Origin: Haladaptatus sp. R4
GTDB lineage: Archaea; Halobacteriota; Halobacteria; Halobacteriales; Haladaptataceae
DNA: 64,000 bases
Direction: 5' to 3'
NCBI RefSeq assembly: GCF_001625445.1
Contig: NZ_LWHG01000033.1
Location: 1 to 64,000, forward strand
Shown: one piece after another, positions 8,406-17,384 of the stretch
Position numbering within the stretch: the stretch's first letter is position 1
How the letters are laid out: each line of letters begins with the position of its first letter
Position numbers and translations under genes: made by a program
The notes under the pieces: model-generated
The model's input: the letters and a program-made list of their open reading frames with translations, nothing else
Told to the model about the DNA's origin: nothing
The model's database searches: none

Positions 8406-8659
8406 CCGAGTGCGAACACACAAAGTGTACGTCACCGCTATGTAGTTTCTTGATTTCATTTGCTGAGTAAGTATCTGAAAAGATCCTGCGAATTGAAGAC
8501 AGCCCTCGTCCCCCCTACAGGATTGGTTTGGCCATTTCTCCGTATCTATCGTCTACCCGAGTTCTAGTAACATATTTTTAACACAATATGCAGCAAGGAT
8601 TTTTCCCGAAACGGTAGTCGAATCCACAAACAATATCGTCGGTGATTGACTAGGCTTTG

Positions 8660-9007
8660 ATGAGAATCATGGCGACATTAGACACAATCTTTGACCTATT
8701 CAGTAAGGAGCGGCGGCGATATGCATTGTACTATCTTGATCAGCACAGCGGTACGGTGTCGGTTGATGAGGTTGTGGACTATGTTGCAAATCAGGAGAGT
8801 GATGCCCCTGATGGATCGATTCCCGACGAGCAGTACGATCGGATCGACCTCTCACTTCGCCAGGTAGATATTCCGAAAACAGCTGAAATTGACTCCATCG
8901 AATATAATCGCGATGAAGAGGAGATTAACATTCGGGGCACTTCAACGAAATTTAATGCAATTGTGGCCATTGCGAAGATCCTCGAACACCCCGACAGATC
9001 TGAGTAA
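8660..9007 (+). CDS. DUF7344-type winged-helix regulator
   Basis: About 115 residues; ATG 8660 or 8669 are both possible. The pattern IFDLFSKERRRYALYYLDQH, then a central RIDLSLRQVDIPKTAEIDSIEY and an ILEHPDRSE end match the haloarchaeal DUF7344 winged-helix proteins. Relatives lie at 11617, 13380, 44129 and 44672. They are presumed DNA-binding regulators. This one stands alone between two SprT remnants. Confidence 0.7.
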   Translation: MRIMATLDTIFDLFSKERRRYALYYLDQHSGTVSVDEVVDYVANQESDAPDGSIPDEQYDRIDLSLRQVDIPKTAEIDSIEYNRDEEEINIRGTSTKFNAIVAIAKILEHPDRSE

Positions 9008-9120
9008 TTAACCGACCGATGGTCGCCTGTGGTGGCGCTCTCGGCAGTATACTTTCTGGATCTGGCAATCGAAGTAATTGCGAGGGAGAGTTCGAAGCAC
9101 ACCAGTGACAGATAGACATC

Positions 9121-9474
9121 AGGAAGTACGACCCAACAACAGAGGCAATCACGATTGCGCTCACCTGGACGGCTTACCAGCAACACGGCTGGGAGCAATT
9201 CAGTGAAACCGTCCGGCACGAACTCATTCACGCGTGGCAGTACCACGAGTTCGGTGATGCGGACCACGGCGCAACCTTCACCCGTTGGACGGATCGCCTC
9301 GATACCTCGCAGTACTGCAAGCGATTCACTACACCACAATGGTGGCTCGTCTGCGAGGACTGCGGCGGTCGGATTCCACGGTATCGATGCTCGAAGACCG
9401 TCCGCAACCCCGAGCAGTACAGCTGTAGCAAGTGCGGTGGTGGAATTCGTGTGGAAGAGGACAACGGCCACTAA
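9121..9474 (+). pseudogene. SprT gene remnant (3' two thirds)
   Basis: An uninterrupted frame encodes KYDPTTEAITIALTW, HELIHAWQYHEF and both zinc-ribbon CxxC pairs, but the N-terminal 70 residues are missing and a TGA lies just upstream at 9106 with no ATG between. The 20-30 bases before 9121 are a degraded version of the missing part. The 3' flank stays alike for about 100 bases and ends in the palindrome at 9594. Confidence 0.7.
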
Positions 9475-9593
9475 CCAATTCTCTTTTAAGTAGTTCTCGC
9501 GATAAGCAGTAGATATGAGGAAGATTCTCACGGCTCACTGCTTACTGCTTGAGTTCTTGCTATCGCTTCTCGTTCACAGAAAAGCCTGCACTC

Positions 9594-9612
9594 GTTAGTA
9601 TTGTATACTAAC
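9594..9612. repeat. 19-bp palindrome
   Basis: GTTAGTATTGTATACTAAC, an almost perfect inverted repeat, 120 bases after a SprT stop codon and about 80 bases before the HTH-PIN operon. It could be the end mark of the SWIM-SprT module or an operator of that operon. Confidence 0.6.
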
Positions 9613-9690
9613 TCTCGATGATCCAATTTCTCACTGTAACACAACCCGAGCAGAAGAGCTATTACGAATTATGCATAACTCATAACTACG

Positions 9691-10224
9691 ATGGCACAGT
9701 CTGCCGCCTCCACCGATTCGATACCAATTGCGCAACTCCAAACAGTGGTCGAACTACTGGAGAACCCAACACTAGCGCGAATCTACACCTACGCGCTCCG
9801 TTCTGATGGCGCTACTGTCGCGGACTTCGTCACTGAACTAGATGTTCCACAGGGGACCGCCTACGACTACGTCCGAACGCTTGAGGGTGCGGGACTACTG
9901 ACGAAACAAGAAGACAACCGTCCTTACGAATTCGAAGCCGAACCGCTCTCGCTCACGCTCACAACAGACGGCGAGACGCGAACCATCACGGACGAACTCG
10001 TAGACGCCGCCGCACGCCGCACAGAAAACGAGGATATCGACGTCTACATTGACCGGCATGGTATCGATGGCCTCGCAACTGCCCTAGAGTACGCTCATGA
10101 GTTCGTGGATGGCACCGTCAATCACCGAATCATGGCCCGTGAACTGGATCTGTCGCCACTCGAAGCAGAGATTATCTTGCAGGCCCTTGAACCGGTCATC
10201 CGTGCCCACTCCGACGACGAATGA
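9691..10224 (+). CDS. HTH antitoxin-like regulator of the PIN toxin
   Basis: 177 residues with an N-terminal winged helix (LARIYTYALRSDGATVADFV, then VPQGTAYDYVRTLEGAGLL) and a C-terminal helical domain. The stop overlaps the ATG of the PIN gene by four bases, the classic arrangement of a toxin-antitoxin operon. The same pair recurs at 33109-34205. In such haloarchaeal pairs the HTH protein is presumed to neutralise the PIN RNase and repress the operon; this is inference. Confidence 0.75.
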   Translation: MAQSAASTDSIPIAQLQTVVELLENPTLARIYTYALRSDGATVADFVTELDVPQGTAYDYVRTLEGAGLLTKQEDNRPYEFEAEPLSLTLTTDGETRTITDELVDAAARRTENEDIDVYIDRHGIDGLATALEYAHEFVDGTVNHRIMARELDLSPLEAEIILQALEPVIRAHSDDE

Positions 10225-10748
10225 CGACGTACATCGCAGATACGGGTGTTTTTGTCCGGTGTGGCGGGCCGGACAACGAGAAGTACCAACGCCTTCGCCG
10301 CGCTGTCCGACAAGCTGATGTCCCGCTGCTTGTCCCTCGTCGAGTGTATGAAGAACTCGGTGGTGATCCTGACGACGAAGCCTATCCATCAAGCAACAGC
10401 CGGTGGCAAGAGGGAGTTGACGAGGGATGGATCCAAATTGCCGATGAACTCGATTACACCAATTCTCGAGTATCGCGGGTGATGGATGCAGCTCGACGGT
10501 TTATCGCGAACGACACTGATCGACCTGAGGACACAATCGAAAAGACGGATACTGCGCTTATCGGCCTCGGAGCACAGCTCTTCGACACCGGACAAGCAAA
10601 CACCATTGTCTTGCTGACCACGGACAAACCAGCAGGACGGGCTGCCGAATCACTGCTTCCCAGCCATGGGTTCACAAACCATGTTGAATATCGGTATGTT
10701 AGTGTCGAATTCCTTGAAACGATCACAGCAGCTGAGTTCGACGACTAA
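10221..10748 (+). CDS. PIN-domain-like ribonuclease, toxin candidate
   Basis: 175 residues. The N-terminal YIADTGVFVRCGGPDNEKYQ corresponds to the first PIN strand with its acidic residue. An acidic cluster (EKTDTALIGLGAQLF) and a late TTDKPAGRAAE segment supply the other expected acidic positions. Overlaps the upstream HTH gene by four bases. It is related to the gene at 33675-34205. Confidence 0.7.
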   Translation: MTTYIADTGVFVRCGGPDNEKYQRLRRAVRQADVPLLVPRRVYEELGGDPDDEAYPSSNSRWQEGVDEGWIQIADELDYTNSRVSRVMDAARRFIANDTDRPEDTIEKTDTALIGLGAQLFDTGQANTIVLLTTDKPAGRAAESLLPSHGFTNHVEYRYVSVEFLETITAAEFDD

Positions 10749-10979
10749 GCTTCCACGAGCTCTTCACTCCATCGTAATAGTGTACAGAAGACAGGAGGGT
10801 TTTGACGACACGATACCTACCCGTTCCTAATGGCGGATTAACCACTAGACAACACCTCAGGACACCCTACAGCAAATGACGACTTTCCACCCAGAGATCC
10901 ACGCCTCAGACTCGAATTTCATTCCGATGATCTCGCAAAGCCATTTCAAGAGGCGTTCGATGAACCGATAACGATCACA

Positions 10980-11567
10980 GTGAATTCCGTTGTCCAACTT
11001 GCCGATGGGACTCACCTCCAGTACTGGACGGTCACTCACACCTCCCCCGATCGACTTTCCAAAACAGTCGTGAACTTTCCAACCACTCTCGATGCCCGAC
11101 TATTGAGCACGGTTGGCGATACCCACCGAATCGAGGTTCATGGTGATTCCTCGTCGTTATTCTCGACCTTCAATGCATTCGATGGTATCACTAGATCTGC
11201 TGTGTATGATGAGGATGGAGTCCATGTCCTCGCAGAATTTCCATCGAGTGTTGAAACAGACATGGTTGTCGATGCTGTTCACGACATCTATCCGGATCTC
11301 GATCTCGTGTCCTCTCGCACGATCCAAACAATCCCCGTCTTTCGACACATCATCGAAGACCAGTTGACCGACCGGCAACTGACTGCATTGCGGATCGCGT
11401 ACTTCAGTGGATACTACGAGCAACCTCGAATGAGTACGGGTGAGGAACTAGCAGAGCGAATGGGAATTTCAAAGCAAGCCTTTCATGAACATCTCCGGAA
11501 AGCATACGCCACAATATTTGAACACCTCTTGGAGAACGATGAACTCAGCATGGAGGTTGACCAGTAA
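10980..11567 (+). CDS. HTH_10 (Bat-type) regulator, probably broken at its N-terminus
   Basis: The C-terminal 60 residues form the HTH_10 domain of bacterio-opsin activator-like proteins (LTALRIAYFSGYYEQPR, then GISKQAFHEHLRKA). The coding frame continues upstream of GTG 10980 through a sensible sequence (LRLEFHSDDLAKPFQEAF) to ATG 10830, but codon 4 is TAA (10839-10841). Either translation begins at GTG 10980, giving 195 residues and losing a conserved-looking N-terminal segment, or the gene is inactivated. The ligand is unknown. Confidence 0.65.
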   Translation: MNSVVQLADGTHLQYWTVTHTSPDRLSKTVVNFPTTLDARLLSTVGDTHRIEVHGDSSSLFSTFNAFDGITRSAVYDEDGVHVLAEFPSSVETDMVVDAVHDIYPDLDLVSSRTIQTIPVFRHIIEDQLTDRQLTALRIAYFSGYYEQPRMSTGEELAERMGISKQAFHEHLRKAYATIFEHLLENDELSMEVDQ

Positions 11568-11584
11568 AGTACAATTTTAATGGG

Positions 11585-11605
11585 CCAGCAAATCCACTTT
11601 GCTGG
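11585..11605. promoter_or_regulatory. inverted repeat between regulator genes
   Basis: CCAGCAAA and TTTGCTGG separated by five bases form a perfect 8-bp hairpin between the stop of the Bat-type gene and the start of the next gene. It could be a transcription stop or an operator for the downstream DUF7344 gene; no T-tract follows. Confidence 0.4.
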
Positions 11606-11616
11606 CAGTGAAATTG

Positions 11617-11979
11617 ATGGACTTTTCTTCGGACAACCCAGACAAGCGATGTTCGCTTGACGAGCTATTCAACCTCCTGGCAGATAGACACCGCCGTCAT
11701 ATCCTTACGTACCTCGTTACACATGCCGATCAACCTGTGCCGCTCGAAGCACTCGTTGAACATCTCGAGAGACACACAGACGCTGACCGAGAGCGCCTCG
11801 TGATCCGGCTCCATCATCTCCATCTGCCCAAACTTGCTGATTATGGCGTGATCGAGTACAATTCCTCACTGCAACTTGTTTCGTACACGGAACACCCTCG
11901 CCTCGAAGCACTGTTGCAGGCAGGAGAGAACCTCGGTGACGGTGGCAATGAGTCGGATATGAATGAATCCAACTCGTAG
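11617..11979 (+). CDS. DUF7344-type winged-helix regulator
   Basis: About 120 residues from ATG 11617. The pattern LDELFNLLADRHRRHILTYL, then VIRLHHLHLPKLADYGVIEY is characteristic. The HLPKLADYGVIEY stretch is the recognition-helix/wing region shared by the DUF7344 proteins at 13380, 44129 and 44672. It follows the Bat-type regulator after about 50 bases and may share control with it. Confidence 0.75.
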   Translation: MDFSSDNPDKRCSLDELFNLLADRHRRHILTYLVTHADQPVPLEALVEHLERHTDADRERLVIRLHHLHLPKLADYGVIEYNSSLQLVSYTEHPRLEALLQAGENLGDGGNESDMNESNS

Positions 11980-12128
11980 CACTCTAGCTCCTGATTGTAG
12001 GAGGTAGATCCGCCACGAGGCACCCCTAAAACCAGTGATCGACGTGGTTTCTCGAACGTTTTGTCCGTATACGCTTTTACCGTTGTCTCCACCGGTACTC
12101 TCATACTCATACCCCATCTTGTTCGCAT

Positions 12129-12320
12129 ATGCCAGAGTTTGTCGTCGAGATTGACGATCATCCGAAACTCGAGCTTGACAATCTTGACGTCGGCGTTGAA
12201 GAAGACGTCATCGCCTTCGATGTAACAGGCACGATCCGAGACCTCGACGAGGATCTCCTCGATGCACTCACTGACACAACCCTTCGACCAACCGAGGTCC
12301 ACTTCACAACAGACGATTAG
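12129..12320 (+). CDS. small acidic protein, unknown
   Basis: 63 residues, very acidic (start MPEFVVEIDDHPKLELDNLD), with alternating hydrophobic residues that suggest a small beta-rich fold. It converges on the HalOD1 gene at 12336. The family is not recognised. Confidence 0.5.
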   Translation: MPEFVVEIDDHPKLELDNLDVGVEEDVIAFDVTGTIRDLDEDLLDALTDTTLRPTEVHFTTDD

Positions 12321-12335
12321 TGTACAGTACGACTT

Positions 12336-12686
12336 CTACTCGTCACTCGGCGACTGTTCACTGTCGGAACTTGATTCGGAGTGGTGAACCGTAATCTGCC
12401 CGCTGCTATCGACCTTGATGTGGTACGCATCGTAGTTGAACAGGACATGGCCATTCGGCTCACGTGGTTTCTCTGCAGCCCGTGCGCCGAAGAGCGCATC
12501 AAGTGCTTCGGGATCAACGAAATCCGAGAGGAGTGCTACTTCAGTTGGGTCAGCATCGTTCAGTGTCGCAACCGCTGTGATTAGCTCTTCACTGACGCTG
12601 TCCGTTATCGGATCGAATTCCGTTTGGTAGGCCGCATCGTCTTCCTGCTCGTGATCATCGTCGGATGGGGGTGTGTGATCAGTCAT
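12336..12686 (-). CDS. HalOD1 output-domain protein
   Basis: 116 residues with disordered acidic ends around a HalOD1 domain: SEELITAVATLNDADPTEVA, then FVDPEALDALF, then a short beta hairpin ending in QITVHHSE. HalOD1 is a haloarchaeal output domain usually attached to sensors or found alone; its binding target is unknown. Stand-alone copies also lie at 12935, 23332, 39135, 41601 and 45108. Confidence 0.75.
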   Translation of the reverse strand: MTDHTPPSDDDHEQEDDAAYQTEFDPITDSVSEELITAVATLNDADPTEVALLSDFVDPEALDALFGARAAEKPREPNGHVLFNYDAYHIKVDSSGQITVHHSESSSDSEQSPSDE

Positions 12687-12934
12687 GGTGGGGTGCGAGA
12701 AGTACTAACTCTAGAATGCACCCCACATACGGCATGTGAAACAGCCAGACTGTTTCTGAAAGGTTCGCTTCCGCGCCTTGGAAACGGATACACAGTATGT
12801 TCTTGCTTCTCCGTCAGAGACCCTATGCACCCGTCACATAAAGTTCTGGCTGGGAACCGAGCACGACCTGAAGGACACACTTCGTACCACTCGTAAATCC
12901 GTTCATCCGGATGCAAGCGATAGACAGAATGGAG

Positions 12935-13303
12935 TCAGTCCCCGTACGCAGTAGGCTCGGACACCGTAATCCACCCATCACTGGCAACCTCGACGCGATA
13001 CTGATTATATCGGAAGGAAACACTCCCATCGCTATCACGGGTATGCCCGGCGACCTTCGGCCCGAAGAAGCCGTCTTCAATCGCAGCGATATCCACACAC
13101 TCGTATAACGGGGGATCCTTGAGATCCGTCGGCACGACGTCTGCGGCATCCGCAATCGCGAAGATGATTTCGGTGGTGAGATCGCGATGGCTCTCGCGTT
13201 CGTAGTGAGCCTGTGTTACAAACGTCATGCCGGGATCGTCGGGTTCGTTTCCGTCCTGTGCAAGTTTGGTGCCATCATCAGTGTGGTCATTACTTGACGT
13301 CAT
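12935..13303 (-). CDS. HalOD1 output-domain protein of DUF7344-HalOD1 operon
   Basis: 122 residues. The LYECVDIAAIEDGFFGP segment and the following VSFRYNQYRVEVASDGWITV hairpin are the HalOD1 core. It lies 76 bases downstream of the DUF7344 gene on the same strand. The same gene pair, clearly homologous, is present at 44672-45443, which implies duplication or a separate capture of one operon. Confidence 0.75.
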   Translation of the reverse strand: MTSSNDHTDDGTKLAQDGNEPDDPGMTFVTQAHYERESHRDLTTEIIFAIADAADVVPTDLKDPPLYECVDIAAIEDGFFGPKVAGHTRDSDGSVSFRYNQYRVEVASDGWITVSEPTAYGD

Positions 13304-13379
13304 CTGTTATCCTCCGTCTGACCGTGTCCTATCGTACAGTCATGCCCGAGGTAGTAATACCTCTTTGGGTAGCCATGGG

Positions 13380-13856
13380 TTACTGAGTGTCTTCCCGGTC
13401 GAACTCGCTGCGAGCATGTGCTTCTTGTCGAGTGTCGAGACTGCCACCTGCACCCTCCAACGCCGCCAACACTTGCACTGCATGTGGACCTGGCGTGATC
13501 GTCTCAGTCTCGTCATCATACTCGATCACATCCAAATCCACGAGTTTCGGCACGTGGGAGTGATAGAGCGATGTATACATCTCCTGGTACGTGAGCGTCG
13601 CGATGTTCGCCTCTTTCGTATCAGTTTCCCACGCCGCGAGTTTGGTCGCGAGGTCATCGAGTGACCATTCTGTCTCTTCGGCGAGAGTGTAGACGAGGTA
13701 GCGTCGTCGTGGATGCCCAATCGCCTCGAAGACGGGTTGTAACTCGAGGACGACCTCTGAGACATCGATATCGAGATCGCGCTCGGCGGCGCTCTCCTCG
13801 CCGGACTGACTGGAATGGTTCTCCCACTCGTCGGGAGGTGGCTCGTTCCCCGTCAT
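13380..13856 (-). CDS. DUF7344 winged-helix regulator of DUF7344-HalOD1 operon
   Basis: 158 residues from ATG 13856; the frame is open further upstream, but that part does not resemble the family. Core: LQPVFEAIGHPRRRYLVYTL, EETEWSLDDLATKLAAWETD, and SLYHSHVPKLVDLDVIEYDD. It is about as similar to the 44672 gene as paralogues are. It is the likely DNA-binding partner of the HalOD1 protein downstream. Confidence 0.8.
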   Translation of the reverse strand: MTGNEPPPDEWENHSSQSGEESAAERDLDIDVSEVVLELQPVFEAIGHPRRRYLVYTLAEETEWSLDDLATKLAAWETDTKEANIATLTYQEMYTSLYHSHVPKLVDLDVIEYDDETETITPGPHAVQVLAALEGAGGSLDTRQEAHARSEFDREDTQ

Positions 13857-14172
13857 AGTCGATGCTGAGGCGTCAAACGAAAAAAAAAATTCCGGTAGAC
13901 ACTGTTTTCCCGACCATATTCGACAGATACGTACTTCGTCGCCGTATCGGACTATCCATAGGTACTGGTACATTCTCAGTGTGATTTTTCGAAGGTTCTC
14001 GATACTGACTAGCGATGATATCCAGAATCGTTGATGTGCCCGACCAGTGGACAGTCGGTCTGTATTCGTACGGAGGACAGTCGGCCATGCAGAAATAGTG
14101 CCCACCCTGACGTCAAACACCCCGCCTTTCAAGTGAAACCCAACAGCACAGACAACCAGCACTAGCCAGCCT

Positions 14173-14541
14173 GACAGTCCACTACTACCACACCGCAGTT
14201 CCGGAGTAAATCACCTGTCCACTACCGGGAGACACCTTCTCCTTCCACAATCACTCCCGGTCTCACAGACAGTCCCATTGGCTCATCCCCACTGACAGTC
14301 CGGCTGCTGATTCACGGAAAACAGTCCGGTGACCGCAACCAGTCCACGTCACACCTCGTCACAGCACGCTGGACAGTCCTCCCGGTCGTCACCAGATATG
14401 ACCATCACCCGCTGGTGTCGGGATGACAGTCCCACGGGCTGTTACACTCCCAACGTCTGTTCTGCTAGTCGGTAGCGGACAGTCCAGAGTTGCTTTGTCC
14501 AACTCCGGGTTGGCTATCCTCACCTCCTGGAGCCAGTCCGG
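14173..14541. repeat. ACAGTCC iteron-like array
   Basis: Seven ACAGTCC sites (starting near 14174, 14269, 14295, 14321, 14373, 14426 and 14479), all in the same orientation, plus two CAGTCC variants (14340, 14535). Most spacings are close to 26 bases or its double. The region 13857-14764 has no gene. The same motif forms larger arrays at 53254-54350. Such helically phased repeats are typical of replication or partition protein binding sites. Confidence 0.7.
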
Positions 14542-14577
14542 CAGTACGTTCATTGAAAACCCGGAGTCTCACCTAGT

Positions 14578-14661
14578 GGCACCCCCACCATAGCACCCGT
14601 GTTGGCACCCAGATCTTCGTGAAAACAGTGGGCACCCCAACCAATGCATCCACTGGCACCC
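14578..14661. repeat. GGCACCC array
   Basis: Five GCACCC sites (14579, 14593, 14604, 14631 and 14655), mostly in the form GGCACCCC, directly after the ACAGTCC array. The same order, ACAGTCC sites then GGCACCCC sites, occurs at 53371-53862, so the two arrays form one functional or ancestral unit. Confidence 0.65.
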
Positions 14662-14764
14662 CTCTCCCGTCGCTCATCGGATTTCATCACCTTGCCCGGG
14701 ATAGAGGGACTGTCAGCACTCGTTGCTCTTAGTGACCGTCCTGTGCTGTCTCACAGCCAGAAAG

Positions 14765-15568
14765 TCATTCCGCTGGTGTTACCTCGTTGATCCGAAGTGA
14801 ATACTGCTCGGGCAAATTCTCAATCCTCACCCGGATCTTCAACACCCGTTCCTGTGCTGCCAATTCCTCCATCACCATACCCTGCGATCGTTCGAACGAC
14901 GCATTTCCTGTTTTGATCTCACAGTAGTACCTCGACAACACACATCCATCCCACCCATCCTTTGCCCGAACGATACAGTCGGGTGTCCACCGCTTTTCCC
15001 CATCTGGATGGGCAACCGAGATCGGCGTGCCTCTCTCAACCTCAAGGACTAGCCCAAACTCTATATCCCCATCATCGAATTCTAAATCCTCCCGAACAAA
15101 GTAGTAGAGTGCGTGCGGTTTCGATGCACCCGTCAAAATGGCCTCGCCAAGTGCCCCGTAGAGATTCGCACCAACATCGAACGTCCATGTCTTACCATCA
15201 GTTGCAGCCGGTTCCGAAATCGATGGTGTGTGATCAGCAAGAAGATAGGCATCCACATCGCGCGGGTCATTTACTGGTGCAGCTTGAATCCGTAGTGACC
15301 CATCGCCTGCCGACAACTGACTCGCATATGCCTCGGCATGGGCCCTTGATCCAAAGTCAAGAGTACGGTCATGCGTCGTAATGACTTCCGAAAGTGCGGA
15401 ATTCACCGCGATGGCGTTGTCTTTCACTTCGACAGTGAATCCTATTCGATCGCCCGGCGTGATTGGTTCAGCGGTGTATTCCTCGCTCGCTGCCCCTTCC
15501 GGCGACTTCTTCACGAGACTCCCTTTGTCGAATTGTAGTTGTACCGTGTCTGACTCAGGATCGGGCAT
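14765..15568 (-). CDS. PD-(D/E)XK-nuclease-like protein beside the repeat array
   Basis: 267 residues, no membrane segment. Near residue 200, WTPDCIVRAKDGWDG is followed by YYCEIKTGNASFERSQ. The spacing PD...ExK with a trailing Gln matches the catalytic core of PD-(D/E)XK nucleases. The N-terminal 150 residues are not recognised. Its 3' end lies about 100 bases from the GGCACCC array, so a role in replication, transfer or defence of the replicon is possible. The nuclease assignment rests on motif only. Confidence 0.6.
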   Translation of the reverse strand: MPDPESDTVQLQFDKGSLVKKSPEGAASEEYTAEPITPGDRIGFTVEVKDNAIAVNSALSEVITTHDRTLDFGSRAHAEAYASQLSAGDGSLRIQAAPVNDPRDVDAYLLADHTPSISEPAATDGKTWTFDVGANLYGALGEAILTGASKPHALYYFVREDLEFDDGDIEFGLVLEVERGTPISVAHPDGEKRWTPDCIVRAKDGWDGCVLSRYYCEIKTGNASFERSQGMVMEELAAQERVLKIRVRIENLPEQYSLRINEVTPAE

Positions 15569-15716
15569 TGGGTCGATTTTGTCACCTCTTCATCTAAAGA
15601 GATTCGTCGATGGTTTCAGAAGTACCCTTGTTGGGTTGACCTCATCATCACGTACCTTGAGACAAAACTTGACGGTTGCAGACGAACCGTATGAGAGACT
15701 ATAATAGTTAGAGGAC

Positions 15717-15821
15717 GTGCCCCAACCAGCGAGCGACCCCTACCAACCAGGCGACAACGTACAGGTCTACATCTCCGAAACCGATCCCGACAGCGAACAT
15801 CACGGAAAAGTTGACAAATAA
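15717..15821 (+). pseudogene. fragment of a small haloarchaeal protein
   Basis: The frame from GTG 15717 encodes PQPASDPYQPGDNVQVYISE then DPDSEHHGKV and stops; the next 95 bases encode related-looking sequence out of frame. It resembles the N-terminus of a widespread small haloarchaeal protein whose function is unknown to me, cut short here. Confidence 0.4.
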
Positions 15822-16222
15822 CCGTTGACAGTGGGGCCACCGATACGTTTTCACTCAAGTTCGATATCTCCCGAGATGACCCCAACGGCGAGAAGGGTAT
15901 CCGACCATCCATGACGCTAGAATGAGGATCACTATTTATCCTAATTTTATTATGTTCGCCCTCGGTAGGATGCGCCTCTGAAAGATTTACTTACCAACCC
16001 TACGCCAGATTACCGTGTCTTCTCCAATTCAACAGTACAACCTGCCGACATTGAAATACCAAATACAACGAGGTCTACCAGCAAGCGAAGAGCCGAATAT
16101 TTGAAACTATCTCTTTCAATAATGAGCCGATTATTTATGCACGTCCCTATCAGGCCAACAGGACAACCGAAACGTAGATAGGGTCGCAAGAAATAGAAAA
16201 TTCAGAACGGATTGAAACACAA
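15822..16222. other. AT-rich gene-free stretch
   Basis: Apart from about 95 bases of the decayed gene above, I see no coding frame, clear promoter or repeat here. Base composition changes to AT-rich near 15,940, matching the hydrolase gene that follows. Confidence 0.4.
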
Positions 16223-17035
16223 TTGTCAATAAATCATAAAATAATCGGAGAGGGATTCCCGATAGTTATACTGCATGGCTGGTCTTTGGATCATCAAACG
16301 ATGTCAAGCTGTTTGGAGCCAATATTCAAGGAACGAAGTGGTTGGAAAAGAATATATATAGATCTTCCCGGAATGGGCAAGTCACAGCCGCAAGAAGACA
16401 TCAAAAATTCAGATGACATATTAGAGGTCATTCTGAAGTTTATTGATCAACTCATACCAAACCAGCCCTTCTTGCTTTGTGGACAATCATACGGTGGATA
16501 TCTTGATCGTGGAATCCTTCATTTTCGCAGAGATCTGGTTCGTGGGATGTTGCTTATTGCGCCCGTGATTATTGCGGATCACGATGAAAGGAACGTACCT
16601 GATCATCAAATTTTGAGGAAAGATCCATCTCTTATCTCCCGATTGTCATCAGAAGATGTTGCCGAATTCGAACCAATGGCTGTGATACAAGGTGAACAAG
16701 AATGGAAGAGATTCTGTGAGGAAATTTTGCTTCCCTCACGAAACGCTAATACTGAGTTTATGGATCCTATTCAGCGGGACGGTTATGGGTTTACTTTCGA
16801 TGTCGATAGTGACCCATCACCGTTTGAATATCCAACATTAATAATTACGGGTCGGCAGGATAGCAGCGTTGGATATAAAGATGCATGGGAGTTGATTGAC
16901 GATTATTCACGGGCAACCTTTGCTACACTAGACATGGCAGGTCATAATCTGCAAATTGAACAACCCGATGTATTTGAATCACTAGTGAATAATTGGCTTG
17001 ATAGAGCTGAATCTATACCGTCGGTGAAGCAATAA
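16223..17035 (+). CDS. alpha/beta hydrolase
   Basis: 270 residues from TTG 16223; no ATG lies nearby. The fold is recognised from ILHGW (residues 16-20, oxyanion), the nucleophile elbow GQSYGG (Ser near 89), ITGRQDSSV (acid Asp) and AGHNLQIEQP (catalytic His), so the triad is complete. The gene is strongly AT-rich compared with its neighbours and the sequence looks bacterial, consistent with recent transfer. The substrate is unknown. Confidence 0.85.
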   Translation: MSINHKIIGEGFPIVILHGWSLDHQTMSSCLEPIFKERSGWKRIYIDLPGMGKSQPQEDIKNSDDILEVILKFIDQLIPNQPFLLCGQSYGGYLDRGILHFRRDLVRGMLLIAPVIIADHDERNVPDHQILRKDPSLISRLSSEDVAEFEPMAVIQGEQEWKRFCEEILLPSRNANTEFMDPIQRDGYGFTFDVDSDPSPFEYPTLIITGRQDSSVGYKDAWELIDDYSRATFATLDMAGHNLQIEQPDVFESLVNNWLDRAESIPSVKQ

Positions 17036-17384
17036 ACAGTTTGTCCGATACGTGCAACGCGCTTGTCACCCCCGTCTTAGCACGTCCATCTCGTTGCCGT
17101 ATCCCTATTCAACAGAGCAGGATGTTCCTGATTGGTATTTCGCTGAATCTCGCTTGTCGATTGGGTTGACTGCCAGAGTGATCTACAAGCTCGTCAGTTA
17201 GGGGTTAATCAGGGACCACCACTTCTTTACGCTATTTATTGCTTTCATGGCGATCCCGTCGTTGTACATTTACTTTCTCCGTCCCTGTACCCCCTATTAC
17301 TTTGGAAGGATTTGGAGGTACAGATCGACATTTGACGGCTTTAAAATTGCATAGAATCGTGTAGGGCTGGTTTCCGGCCATAGA
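17036..17384. other. gene-free stretch, possible decayed ORF
   Basis: Bases 17120-17355 show a broken reading frame with aromatic and hydrophobic residues (for example WYFAESRLSIGLTARVIYK, then a stop), possibly the remains of a membrane protein gene. Nothing else is visible. Confidence 0.3.

Noticed and set aside
13857-14162. N-terminal extension of the DUF7344 gene at 13380
   Set aside because: The frame is open but contains no family-like sequence; a good ATG lies at 13856.
14173-14661. Remains of a protein-coding gene
   Set aside because: All frames lack haloarchaeal coding bias, and the short phased motifs explain the sequence better.
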